From Beaufortia kweichowensis (lineage: Eukaryota > Chordata > Actinopteri > Cypriniformes > Gastromyzontidae): a DNA stretch of 64,000 bases. Where the stretch lies: the NCBI GenBank assembly GCA_019155185.1, contig CM032806.1, positions 2,245,001-2,309,000 of the forward strand. The letters run 5' to 3'. A program made the translations under genes and the position numbers. The notes beneath the pieces were generated by a model. It was not told the origin of the DNA, did no database searches, and saw nothing but the letters and a program-made list of their open reading frames with translations. Below are positions 1-10,463 of this stretch, piece by piece. The first letter of the stretch is position 1; every line of letters starts with the position of its first letter.

Positions 1-2979
1 CATTAGCCAATTTTGTAGTCGATTTATGAGCTTTATCTTTAGGGAATGGGAGTGAGTGGGTGTTTGTGGTCGTGTCTGTCAGCAGGCGAGTGTTAACAGC
101 CCTTGTGACTCCTTGAGTTAATGACCCTGATGACTCTCAGACCAGATCTAGTGTGATTGAAATGAAGAGGCAGTTTCCTTTAATGCTGAGGGACTTACAG
201 GCCATGACAGGCCATCTTCTTACAAAGCCACGTATTGCAGACAGACTGTAGGTTGTGGTTAACTGAAAAATTTTCTGGGGCATTTTTGCCCAAAGATCAT
301 TAATAAATCTTTTTTCTCATTGAACATGTACAGTACTAGTCAAAAGTAGTGTTGAAAACACTAGATTTTTTTTCACATTTTAGAATAGTAGTAAACTCAT
401 CAAAACCATGAAATAACACAATTGTAACTGTGGGAATTATGTTGTGAATAAAAGCATCTAAAATAAATTAACACTATGTTATATTTGATCATCTTTAAAG
501 AGTCACCTTTTGTCTAGACGTTGTAAAATCATACTCTTGACATTTTATCATCCAGCTTTTTAAAAAAAAAAAGCACTAAAAAACTTTCTATCAATGCCTG
601 ACTCTTATTGGCTGCTTTTTATTCATTATTTGCCCCATGTTATTTAGTAAATTTAATATGTTGGCACAGTTTTATTTTTGTCTACAAAAGTAATTTCAAA
701 CAATGAAATATACACCTTCAGATTAAAAGATTTTTAAGATCATGAGAAACATTTTTGTCAATTGTGTCTAAACTTTGTACTGTACTGTACATATTCTTCC
801 TATGAAATGCACAATATCTAAGCTGTTTTTTCAATAACAGGTACAATGCAAGAAAGTTGTGCAGGTTTGGAAAAGTGTTGGAAAAGTTACTTCTAATAAA
901 CACTTTCTCTCCTGCACATCCTGAACTCCCAAGTCACGTCTCTGATTTTCGAATTAATCTCATTAAATCTCCCAGCATAGTTTTGTCTGACCTCCTCAAC
1001 TTATTGTATACAGTGTCTTTATTTATAGTTATGAAAGGTGAATGTGTTGTGTACTCAGTGCAGACAGATTTACAGTACAGGGATACAGTAGCTGTGGAAA
1101 GAATCTGATTTGAAGAATCTGAACCTGTCTGGGCAACACTGTTTCCATTCACAAAGCACATGGATACGTAACGTCCTGCATGCTGATTGGCCGGTTCACC
1201 TTTGCGTATGGTGCGTAACTAATAAAGAGTCTCCCAGCTTGGGTGTCTAGTCTACATAGTTTTTCCTTACAGGGGTTTTACCGTGATTCTCTGAATGACA
1301 TGTTATTTATATCCTGACGGATGGCTACTACATCATTAGTGATACTACTTCCTTTGACTGCCAGATCTGAGTGTCATTTTTGTAATCATGTGGACAGGTG
1401 CAGGACATGTGATCAAGACACTGATGACGGCTGTTATATTTAGCTCGTGTACATGGCATTCCAACTGGCTCAAAGGTCACGACTTCTGTTACAAAACGGA
1501 CCTCTTGCACCTCTGCAACAGGCAACTGAAGTGACCCGTGACAGTTTGATAAGGCTTGCCAAAAACCTTTTCCGTTTCAATTTCAGTTAAAACTAACCTG
1601 TTAACACGTTTAATGGAAATAACTGCAGTTTTGGGGAGAAAAGCATATAAACAAACATGCCTAGGTCATATTTTACTCCAAAAGAAAAAAATAAGTTAAA
1701 AATGAGTTAAAACATAATAAATTATGTTTTGAAAGCAAAAATTAAGATATTTTAAATTGCAAAGGGACTGTTGTATTGAAATTTAATATAAATATAATAT
1801 ATTAAAATTGAAGATATATGAAGATCTTATATCTTATATATGTATTTTAATATATTTATTTTTATTCATGTTAATTATGAATTAATAAGTAGTACATTGC
1901 ATTTTACTATAGGTCTAAACAGTTAAATTGCCGCTAGATATTTATTGATTTTTCTTTTGTCGGTTTTTGCATTTATATATTCTCCAACAGTTCATTGTTT
2001 ATCTCATATTTATCTAATAAATCTATTTTTAATTTGTACAGAATAGATTGAAGTGAATGAAGGTTATCTAAGGTCACGTCTCAGACTAAGGTGTCTCTTC
2101 TCTGGAATATTTGCAAGTTGTGGCTGTGTATGGTTAACCCATCTGTGTTCTGCCCTCTTTAAAACCTTGAACTCTCTGAACGCCCACCGTCCGTGCCCTC
2201 TAGATTTAAGCTTAAACACTTTAAATATCCCAAGATTGAAGGTCTTAGTTGAACTGGTATTTAAAAGTAAATTGAACTGACTGTATTGCGTGAGAGAAAT
2301 AGTCTTTGGGAACAAATTGGTTGTTTTGCTTGTGGATAAGTGAGTGATTTGTTTATGCTGGTTTTTGTCATGTCGTGGACCGGAGGTGATTAAATCACAC
2401 CGCTGTTTCTCAGAAGTGTTTTGCGTGCTTCTGAAGTGATGCTGTGTAACTCAATCTCTGACCTGCTTTGCATTTAGTCATTTTGACTTATGTTTTTAAA
2501 GATTTGCTTCCAAGAGTGAGGCATATGCTATTCAAATTAACACACATATGCCAAAACTTTTATTGCTGGTGAATATCAATGTACTTCATCTTAGCTGTTG
2601 AATTTCTTATTTTGGTCATGCCCGGAGAGCTTTTCTTTCACGAGGATCTTAAAATTTGGATACAGTTTTGTTCTCCCAAAGACCAAAATTGATTATTATA
2701 CTTCTTGTTGTTCCAACCAATTGACTTTCTTACTTTTGTATATTTAGTATCAGATTAATTTATACAAATAGTTTTTTAATAGTTTCACATAGTTGTCTAA
2801 AATTACATATGTAGCACCGTCTCTAGTTATTTTAATGAACATCTTTAACAACATTCTGTCACATTTGCTGATAGAAGTGCAGACACTTCTGTGTCCGCGC
2901 AATGCAAACGCACACGTACGCACGCTGTTTAGTAAATGCACTTGTTTGTAATAAAATAGTTGTTGTTTTCTTCCTGCAG
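1..2979 (+). other. bcap31 intron (partial), no exon recognised
   Basis: AT-rich sequence upstream of the first visible bcap31 exon. It contains a Tc1-type MITE at about 331-787. The ORFs here are short, lack splice context and resemble nothing known. None encodes the BAP31 transmembrane region, so those exons must lie left of the window. Confidence 0.7.
331..787 (-). mobile_element. Tc1/mariner-type non-autonomous element (MITE), copy 1
   Basis: It begins CAGTACTAGTCAAAAGT next to a TA dinucleotide and ends at a tandem tactgta. The right end is ambiguous: 782 or 787. The interior matches the reverse complement of the 40515-40945 element, including the blocks caattgtaactgtgggaatt and tatacaccttcagattaaaa. 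No transposase is encoded. Confidence 0.75.
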
Positions 2980-3115
2980 GCTGTTGAGACGTTTGGCCAC
3001 TCTGTTGTCCCAGCAGGCCACGCTGATGGCCTCTAATGAAGCTTTTAAGAAGCAGGCGGAGGGAGCCAATGATGCTGCAAAGAAGTACATGGAGGAAAAT
3101 GAGAAACTGCAGGAG
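2980..3115 (+). CDS. bcap31: bcap31 coding exon (end of TM3, start of cytosolic tail)
   Basis: The acceptor is ttcttcctgcag and the donor is GAG|gtgaga. The first base completes a codon from the upstream exon, and the exon ends in phase 0. It encodes LLRRLATLLSQQATLMASN followed by EAFKKQAEG and KKYMEENEKLQE. The last 15 bases around the donor recur exactly at the next acceptor. Confidence 0.93.
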
Positions 3116-6100
3116 GTGAGAGAGACATCGAGACGCCGCATACAACCGCTTCACTGTAGTCGAGTTTTTCCAGGACTTTACCTCCTGTTTGGTTAATGAC
3201 TGTCAACGTGTTTGTGATTCCCTTGAAATCCCAAAAGGCACTTCGCCGTAATGCTTTAACTTAACATTCTCGTACGTCAGGCTGGTTTATTAAGTGTCCA
3301 TCTCTGTTTTCCTCTGAGAAACAGTACATCAACATATCAGTAAAAGTGGGTCAGTCAACTCATGCCAGATAATATTTTCCTATAGAGGGCAGTGTTTCAC
3401 AATGTCTGGGGTTTGCTCACTATTTTAAATATTAAATTAAGTATTTCATTTTATTAGTTTAAATTCATATTTCAAATTCAAATCACATTCATTTTCAAAT
3501 TGGCCAACAAATAAAATTTACTGTCCAGTTCTAAAACACGAAACGAAAAAAAGTTTTAATCTTATGGTAACAATTATATTCCATTGTTCATTATTATTCC
3601 ATTACGTTTGATAAAGACATTTAAACCCATTTGCTTTAGGAGGATATAAAGGGAATTGTGAGGTACCTTATAAATAGACGTCATGTTAGTTTATTTATAG
3701 ACTTTTTACAAACTTGTCATTCTTAACCTTGTGTAAATGCAGGTTTGGGTTAGATTTATTGTTTGATATTGTTTATAATTTATCCTGGTTTTAAGATTTT
3801 GATGTTACTCTTTATGTGAATGTTTTTATACTTGTCTATAGGACATGAAAACTGCTCTGAGATGCACTCATTTTTGGAGAGAAGAGTTTAGTATCCCCGG
3901 GTTAAACACAGCTCTGTAATACATCATTGACCTTTAAAAAGACCTTATCTCAAGGTTAAGTGTAGTGCAAAAAGCTCCAGTGTATAACTAAGTTGGTGTT
4001 TGACCGTGGAGAATGCTGGGATTGACGGCGTGATGGGCGGCTCAATTACAGTGCTGACGTGCAGTAAGTCACTGCATTGATCTTTGCATGTGTCACCCCG
4101 CGCAGAGACACACGGCACACGTGGTCATCACACACACACATGCATGCGTGACACCGTAATTTATGTCTGTCAAATATTGTAACGCCACATAGAGAGCCAT
4201 AAACAAGAGCACAAGCCGTACCCAATGACAGACGCTGAAATATTTCAATTTAGTAAATGAAGTTTGACTGTAGCAGAATGATGTGTGTAAATCTCTCACA
4301 GTTCTTGAGAAACGATCTAAACAGACCTGAAGAGGCTGAGATGACCTGACTGACCTTGATTGTTTCGTTTTCTTTAGTCTTATTTTGTTGATTTTCTCCT
4401 GTGAGGATTTTAAAACCACAAGACAAGACACAATAGTGTTTTAAGTACCGTTTCTATGGTGTGATTCACAGTGCTTTATGGGAGTGGGTGGTCACGACTG
4501 ATTTTTTTTTTGCCCTGATTTCTGTTTCCATGGTAACAGTGATGACTTCCCTTATTGGCTTTTTAGGATTATGTGTAGTTAAGTTGTTCATTGAGAATGT
4601 TTTTTTAGATGAAGTCACACTAGTGTATGACGTTACCAAAGCTTTTATCATCACTTGACAATTTCAGAGCTCATGGTGGGCTAAAAATCTATTTCTGATT
4701 TTTTTGACCTCCATACCGTTGTGATCTATTGATAGACGTCTCTGCTCTGGGTCGAACATCATTGTTTTCTCATTTGCATTTGTGAAGTGCATTTGCATTT
4801 AACCAAGTGTGAATACAATTATGAATTTTGCAAGAACCTTTAATTATATTGCAGCTCTTAGTTATGTGACATTGTTTTTTAATAATCCGTATGGCATTAG
4901 GTCATGATAATTCCTTTGATAATGAAACGTTAATAGTTGTCATCATTTTTATTACCATTTGTACACTCTCCATGTGAAATGGTTTTATATACCTTTATTG
5001 TACCTGCAGTGTGTCACATTTAAATCTGGTCTTTTTAGCGAGTTATATGTACATCAGTTGCATTTTAACTTTATTTTCATCTACAGGAAACATGAAAACA
5101 TCTGACCCACATCAAAATGCTTGTTGTTCTCAGAGGGCAGAACACAACCTTCTCATGTTTGACGTGATGTAAAACACTCCCCCGAGTTATGTTTTGTTGT
5201 TCAGGTCCTAATACCTCGGGCAGTTTATCTTTTAAATATTCACACAGTCATGTTTCAGTGATTTTCTTAGAATGTCCGTACGAGGAACTTTGACCCTTGA
5301 CACGATTACGGCAATACTCCACCTGACATGATGTGTTCATTTGTAAGCAGTACGAGAATACAGCAGGTTTACAGGCACACGATTGTCTTCAGTAAACTCA
5401 CAGTGACGTAAGATCACTAATGAAATCTCACTTACCAGACCTTCATATTTAAACAGGTTGTTTGTGACTTTTACTCTGTGTTTGTTATGCCAGTGTAACG
5501 TTGTCAAGAAATCTTAAGATTTACAGTCTTCTGGGAACATGGACCTAAAAATCAAGGTTTTGATTTAAACTAAAGCTGTATGGTTATTGCTTAACATTAC
5601 TCAATTGCGAGCAACCCAGTGAGGATTCAGAAGAACAGTGAGTTATTACATTTTGAAGACAAAAGTTGAATCATTTACAATACCAGGAACATGTGTTGAA
5701 GTGCGTGGGGTCAATTTTGACTTTACGACAACTTTGAAGGTTGAGGGTGGAAACTGGGGATGTGACAGTTTTGGGAAATAACAGTACATCCCATCTCATG
5801 ATATGACTAATCGAGAACCTGACTGTTTTTGGCAGAAACTGCAGGAGGCGGGTGTGGAGGTGCCTGAGATGGGTGGAAAGGTCAAGACTAACCCAGAGGA
5901 GGAGAAGAAGAAACTAGCTGAGGAGGTCCGACAGCTGAAGGATGAACTCGACGCAACTAAGAAAGGTTTGATGAAGCCGTTAAATAACTGATAGATGCAT
6001 TCCTACGAGTTGTTGTGTTGTTTGACAATCATTTAAAGCAAGAATTTGTCTTTTTTTAGTTTTTAGGGTAAAGGATTGAAACAGAAACAATGTATTTTCT

Positions 6101-8531
6101 TTTGATATTTCTTTAAGTGTTTACATTGTTACATTTTAAATTATATCATTAAATTATTGCATGTTTATTATTAGTCATGAGGGAACAGAAAGGAAGAATC
6201 TGACAAAAACCATAACCATTTGATCATCCTGATGGCCCAATAGCAACAGCAGCAGACCTTAACAAATCACAGATTAATTAGTTTAGTGAGCGTGAATCTT
6301 TCACACTGACACTGAATTTAGATGGTGCAGATGGGGGTCACGACCCTCTGACCCCCATGTTACATCACATTTCAGGATCTTTGCACAATGCTGTGAGCTT
6401 GCAACAAAATAAAACCTTTCAGAAACAGAAGCTGAGGATCAGAAGCTGTTGTCTTGTCATGAAAAGTCTGACATTGCAGAAATTTTCTTAGAGATTTGCT
6501 TTGTGTTTTAGCTGCTTTGATTTTGTTTGCTTGTGTGCGTGCAGCTCATCAGAAGGCCGACCGTGATGTGAAAGCCATGAAGAAGCAGGCAGAGAACCTC
6601 ACGACAGAGTACGACCGTCTGCTGGAGGAACACGCCAAACTGCAGGTCACTGTTTAAACATGTCACACACACACAAAATCATTGTTTTAGCAGCACAGGT
6701 CATGGGTTCGAATGAATGAAAGCATACTTCCCAATGAAAGCATACTTATAAAAAAAACATCTTTACACTGAATGCACAATAAATCACTTAAAATAAAGTG
6801 TTTGGCAAGTGTTTGTCGAAAGCATACATGTAATATAATGTCCTTTTTAGTGTAACAGCATCATTGGTTTTCCAGTAAACATCAACATCAACATTGATAT
6901 AATAAATACCTTAAATGCATTGTAAGTCGCTCTGGATAAATGTGGCAGAATATTTGGCTGAGAAGCTTGGATCTGCACTAATGGCAGCTGTTTAGTTCAG
7001 TCACATCAATCTGCCAGCAAATACTGGAAGAAGTTTTTTGGCTGAAATGAAATAATTAGGAGAACAGCTGTGATGCCACTGCGGCAGAAAGAACAAACAC
7101 TCATATGCTTATTTGCATACTGCTTATCCTCTATAGTAAGCAAAATTATGATTAATGCATCCTCAACATACAGCATGTTGAAAGTTCACAGGTGCTCATA
7201 GTGTATCTGAAGTTAGCATTGCACTATACAGGTTTGGCATATAATATACTTTTACTTTTGCATTTGACAGACACTTTTATTCAGAGTGACTTACAGTGCA
7301 TTCAAGTTATATTTTATATATATTATCAGTATATGTGTTCATAGGAATCAAACCCTTGATTTTTGCTCTTCTAACGCAATGATCTACCTCATTAAGAAGT
7401 ACATACCTGACCATTATAGGTCTGTTTTTATTTTATTATTATTTTCTTATATTTCATTTTGAACTATGTGATTTGGCTCTGTGAATGCAGCTTTCCTGGA
7501 AAGTCTGACATCAGTACCAAGTAAAGTAGGAAATCTCATACCTGTTGTCATCAGCCTGTTTCTAAAATTACACTTTCAGAATAGCAGAGTTATATCTCGG
7601 GATTAAATGCACCGTTCTGTGTTATAAATATAATGACACATAATATTGCATTGAATCAGTAAACATCACAGCATTAAGCTGTTTGATATTCAGCATTTAT
7701 TGGTTAATAGCTTTTTTTGCTACTGAAGTTTATTCTGGTGCTCGTGAGCCGAAGTACAAGGGATGCCGTGTAATATAGTCTAGTCTATTTAATCTCTTGT
7801 AAGATGTAATAAACTATACTGTAATCTATATTCTCACAGATGCCATGTGTCCTCTGAGATGTCATAGATATGCGTTTATTACCTTGAACCCGGTGGACCT
7901 GCTTTTAGCCGACATTATCATATGACTGCAAGGGGTCCTCTCGTGTATGTGTGTGTGTGTGTGTGTGTTTGATGGTTTACATACACATCACACACTCGTG
8001 ACTTACAGTCATGTGCTCTGGTTATGCACGTTACACACTCAACACACACCAGACATGTCATCAAGGTGCTCTCTGCATCCATGCACAGGTTTATTTTTGT
8101 CACAATTATGGCAAGACATCTGCACGCTATATGTCTTGTGATACGGGTGGATCTTAAAAGAACATGTCCACCCCTAAATCAAAAGAAAACACAGAAAAAG
8201 AGAAAAAACACATCTTTTACATAAAGAAATTAAAGCTTGGGACAGAAGATGTCATTTTCATCATTGTAACACAAAAAGGAAAAGGATCGTGTCCATTCTA
8301 TTATATATATTTTTTTTACTGTTCAGTAAAAATAGTACAAACTTGTAGTATTAGATGGACTATAACATGTGAAACTGCAGGACACAGCTTAACATGTCAG
8401 CTACCCAAATCACTAACCAAATCTTACAGGATTGTGCAAATCTGCTGCTGTGTTGAATATTCAAGCTCTTTCTCTTCTATCTCTATTCGCAGGTCAAATA
8501 TGAAGCTGAACAGGATAAAAAATCCGACTAA
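2980..8531 (+). CDS. bcap31: bcap31, B-cell receptor-associated protein 31 (3' part; 5' exons outside window)
   Basis: BAP31 is an ER membrane cargo receptor and chaperone with three N-terminal membrane segments and a cytosolic coiled coil. Only the cytosolic half is here, in four phase-consistent exons: 2980-3115, 5836-5965, 6545-6645 and 8493-8531. The peptide starts at the end of membrane segment 3 (LLRRLATLLSQQATL) and continues through NEAFKKQAE and KKYMEEN. It then runs through a charged coiled coil (QLKDELDATKK, KKQAENLTTEYDRLLEEH), closely matching human BAP31. It ends in KKSD, a C-terminal KKXX ER-retrieval signal. Both human AAVD-G caspase-8 sites are absent from the assembled peptide. 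No upstream transmembrane exon is recognisable in 1-2979. The gene converges with slc6a8, as in human Xq28. bcap29 is a possible alternative, but the LLRRL..LISQQ and EYDRLLEEHAKLQ regions and the synteny favour bcap31. Confidence 0.93.
3116..5835 (+). other. bcap31 intron 2.7 kb
   Basis: Bounded by GAG|gtgaga and ggcag|AAACTG, phase 0 on both sides. No additional exon or clear transposon was recognised. A phase-0 cassette exon here cannot be excluded by eye. Confidence 0.8.
5836..5965 (+). CDS. bcap31: bcap31 coding exon (variable linker and coiled coil)
   Basis: The acceptor is tttttggcag and the donor AAAG|gtttg. The exon enters in phase 0 and leaves in phase 1. It encodes KLQEAGVEVPEMGGKVK, then an acidic/lysine-rich linker, then QLKDELDATKK. 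A second in-frame acceptor (ctgcag ending at 5844) would start the exon at 5845 and drop KLQ. The linker replaces the human segment that carries the first caspase-8 site. Confidence 0.88.
6545..6645 (+). CDS. bcap31: bcap31 coding exon (coiled coil)
   Basis: The acceptor is gtgtgcgtgcag and the donor CTGCAG|gtcact. Phase goes from 1 to 0. It encodes AHQKADRDVKAMKKQAEN followed by LTTEYDRLLEEHAKLQ. The latter block is almost identical to human BAP31. Confidence 0.94.
6690..6955 (+). repeat. tRNA-derived SINE fragment, interrupted
   Basis: A B-box-like GGTTCGAAT occurs near 6706, and the teleost SINE/LINE tail aatgcattgtaagtcgctct plus ggataaa lies near 6915-6945. The distance between them is longer than in an ordinary copy, so an insertion or two separate fragments is possible. 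It lies in a bcap31 intron. Confidence 0.5.
7250..7395 (-). repeat. tRNA-derived SINE, antisense to bcap31
   Basis: Read on the minus strand it has a tRNA-like head with a degenerate B box (ggtttgattcc). This is followed by acacatatactgataat, then ttgaatgcactgtaagtcac and the tctgaataaaagtgtctg tail, ending in an A-rich 3' end. This is the common teleost SINE arrangement, clearly mutated. Confidence 0.7.
7943..7969 (+). repeat. (GT)n microsatellite
   Basis: An uninterrupted run of GT dinucleotides in a bcap31 intron. Confidence 0.9.
8493..8531 (+). CDS. bcap31: bcap31 terminal coding exon with KKXX signal
   Basis: The acceptor is ctctattcgcag. It encodes VKYEAEQDKKSD and a TAA stop at 8529-8531. 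The final KKSD fits the dilysine KKXX ER-retrieval signal (human ends KKEE). The human penultimate AAVDGPM stretch is not present. Confidence 0.87.
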   Translation, partial: VKYEAEQDKKSD

Positions 8532-10200
8532 ACGGAGAGCATAATGCACCTGGCCTTTTCCTGCATCCTCATTGGCTGATAGCAGCTCTGCTGGGCTGTG
8601 TGTCGAGAGTAAGCTGGGTTCTCTTCACATTTATAAAACACTGTACAATGGTTTCGCTTTGTTTTTGTTGTAATTTTCTGGTGTTTAACTTTTTTATTTC
8701 CAAAGTTTTGGTTATAAAGACAACGTAACGTCCCTTTGAGAGTCGTGTGAATTATTGGTAAAACAATCATGTACATTTACATTCAGCGGTTTATGTAAGA
8801 ATGGTGTTAAAAACAACATGCACAGGAATTCGTTTGGCTTGTGTTTCATAAATAATGTCCACTGTTTTAATAGGACCGAAAACAAAATTACTGGATTGAA
8901 TTTATATTTAATTTCAATAGTTTTAAGCCGTTTAAAAATTTCCCATTTGCTTTCCTTTTGTGTTCTTAGTGAAAAAACTTTGGTCTTTACTGTAAATATG
9001 GGTTTAAGGTTGCAGTAAACACGCATGTTTTGTTTTATATTAGATCTGCACTACACACTGCTCTTAAAAAAGAAACTTATTTCGGTTTACGATCGACAGG
9101 CTTTGTCATTTTTTGTTTCCAGTTTCTCGTGCTATAGGCAGATATATTTGTGTTTTCTGCCCTGGATCTTATCTCTTCTGTGCTGTTGTAGAGCAGAGAG
9201 AACGGGATCTATCCAGTCTCGTCCTGTTTGAGGCCACACAGTCTGTATAATCTGATATGAGCCCGGCAGAGCTGTTACAGTGGGTAATAACGCCACTTTG
9301 GCTGGAACAGTAAAGCATCCAAAGCTGATATTACATTTCACAACACACTGTATCTCTCTCTCTAGTTCTCAAAACGACATTAACGTCATGTTTGAGGGTT
9401 TACGTCAATTGACCATGACTAATGGTCATCACATTGAAAGTTTTACGAGATCAATACAATAACGGTTGGATGTTTTACACGATCTTTTTGTTTCTTGTGG
9501 CACATGCATCTTAAGCATGTTCAACGTGTTAAGCTTTGCGTGGTGAGTCGTGAAAAGAGCTTGCATATATCTGACACAATGACATCATCGCTGTGTTAAA
9601 ATACGGGTGCCGTGTGAAAGGCATTTCCTCTGTTTAGAGCTCCAGTCTTGGTGACATGATGTTTGATAATGAATATTCCAGACCACCTTGACTGTTAACA
9701 ATAACTAGAATGCGAAGAATGTCGTCTGCTACCATGACGATCGTTTCTTTAATTATTAAAATCGCTCTACGAACAGTTACATTGGTAAAATATTCACTAG
9801 AGCAGAAGTTCAATGAAGATTCTAAAGATGAAGAGAGCAATTAGGTTTTTTAATGAGGCATTTCGGTTTTGATAATATGTCATATAATTTCCAAACCAGT
9901 AAATAACCAGACTGTATAATAGTGTTAAAGGGCTCTTCTTCATATGCATTTCCAAATGTAGCTCATTCTTTTTATATTATTATCTTGCACTGCTATGAAA
10001 CATTAGCAATGATGAAATAAACTCTGGCTATCATGGAACATGTTGTATCGTTACACAGTTTTCGTAATGCATTATCTGCCTCTGATGTCTTTAGGAAAGT
10101 GACGCTTTATCTTTGTTCAAGGAAAACTGTGTATCTTGTGTTTTGATGTGCTTAAGTTGGGATGTTGATGAACAAAACCAATAAATTTATCCATCTTAAA
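8532..10200 (+). other. bcap31: bcap31 3' untranslated region (inferred extent)
   Basis: No further coding exon is seen after the TAA. AATAAA hexamers occur at 10016-10021 and 10180-10185. The second is followed by a GT-rich stretch (gtgtttgtattggtgtttt), as expected downstream of a cleavage site, so a 3'UTR of about 1.65 kb is proposed. The short ORFs in this stretch are on both strands and match nothing recognised. Confidence 0.6.
10180..10185 (+). terminator. bcap31: bcap31 polyadenylation signal AATAAA (best candidate)
   Basis: A canonical hexamer with a GT-rich downstream element about 20-35 nt later. The alternative hexamer at 10016-10021 lacks an equally clear GT-rich element. Confidence 0.55.
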
Positions 10201-10412
10201 TGCAAAGTGTTTGTATTGGTGTTTTAGACTTGTCGGTCGGTAAGTTGCAGTGCAAACCGAATATAACTCAAATGTTATGAATGGGTATTAAATTATGATC
10301 AGTTCTGTGTTCTGAACTTTCATGTACAGGAGAGAAACGTTAGACCGTTTTTTGGTTAATAAAAGTGCAAAATACTGTTTAAATGAGTTATAGTGCACAT
10401 AAATATTGTACT

Positions 10413-10463
10413 GTTTTAATGACATTACTGTTTGTATTTATATAAACAGTAATGTCATCAAAA
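10413..10463. repeat. Short near-perfect inverted repeat
   Basis: ATGACATTACTGTTT at 10419-10433 is the exact reverse complement of 10444-10458. The pairing extends outward to about 20 nt per arm with one mismatch (gtttt / aaaac), around a ~10-nt loop. It could be a MITE relic. Confidence 0.75.
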
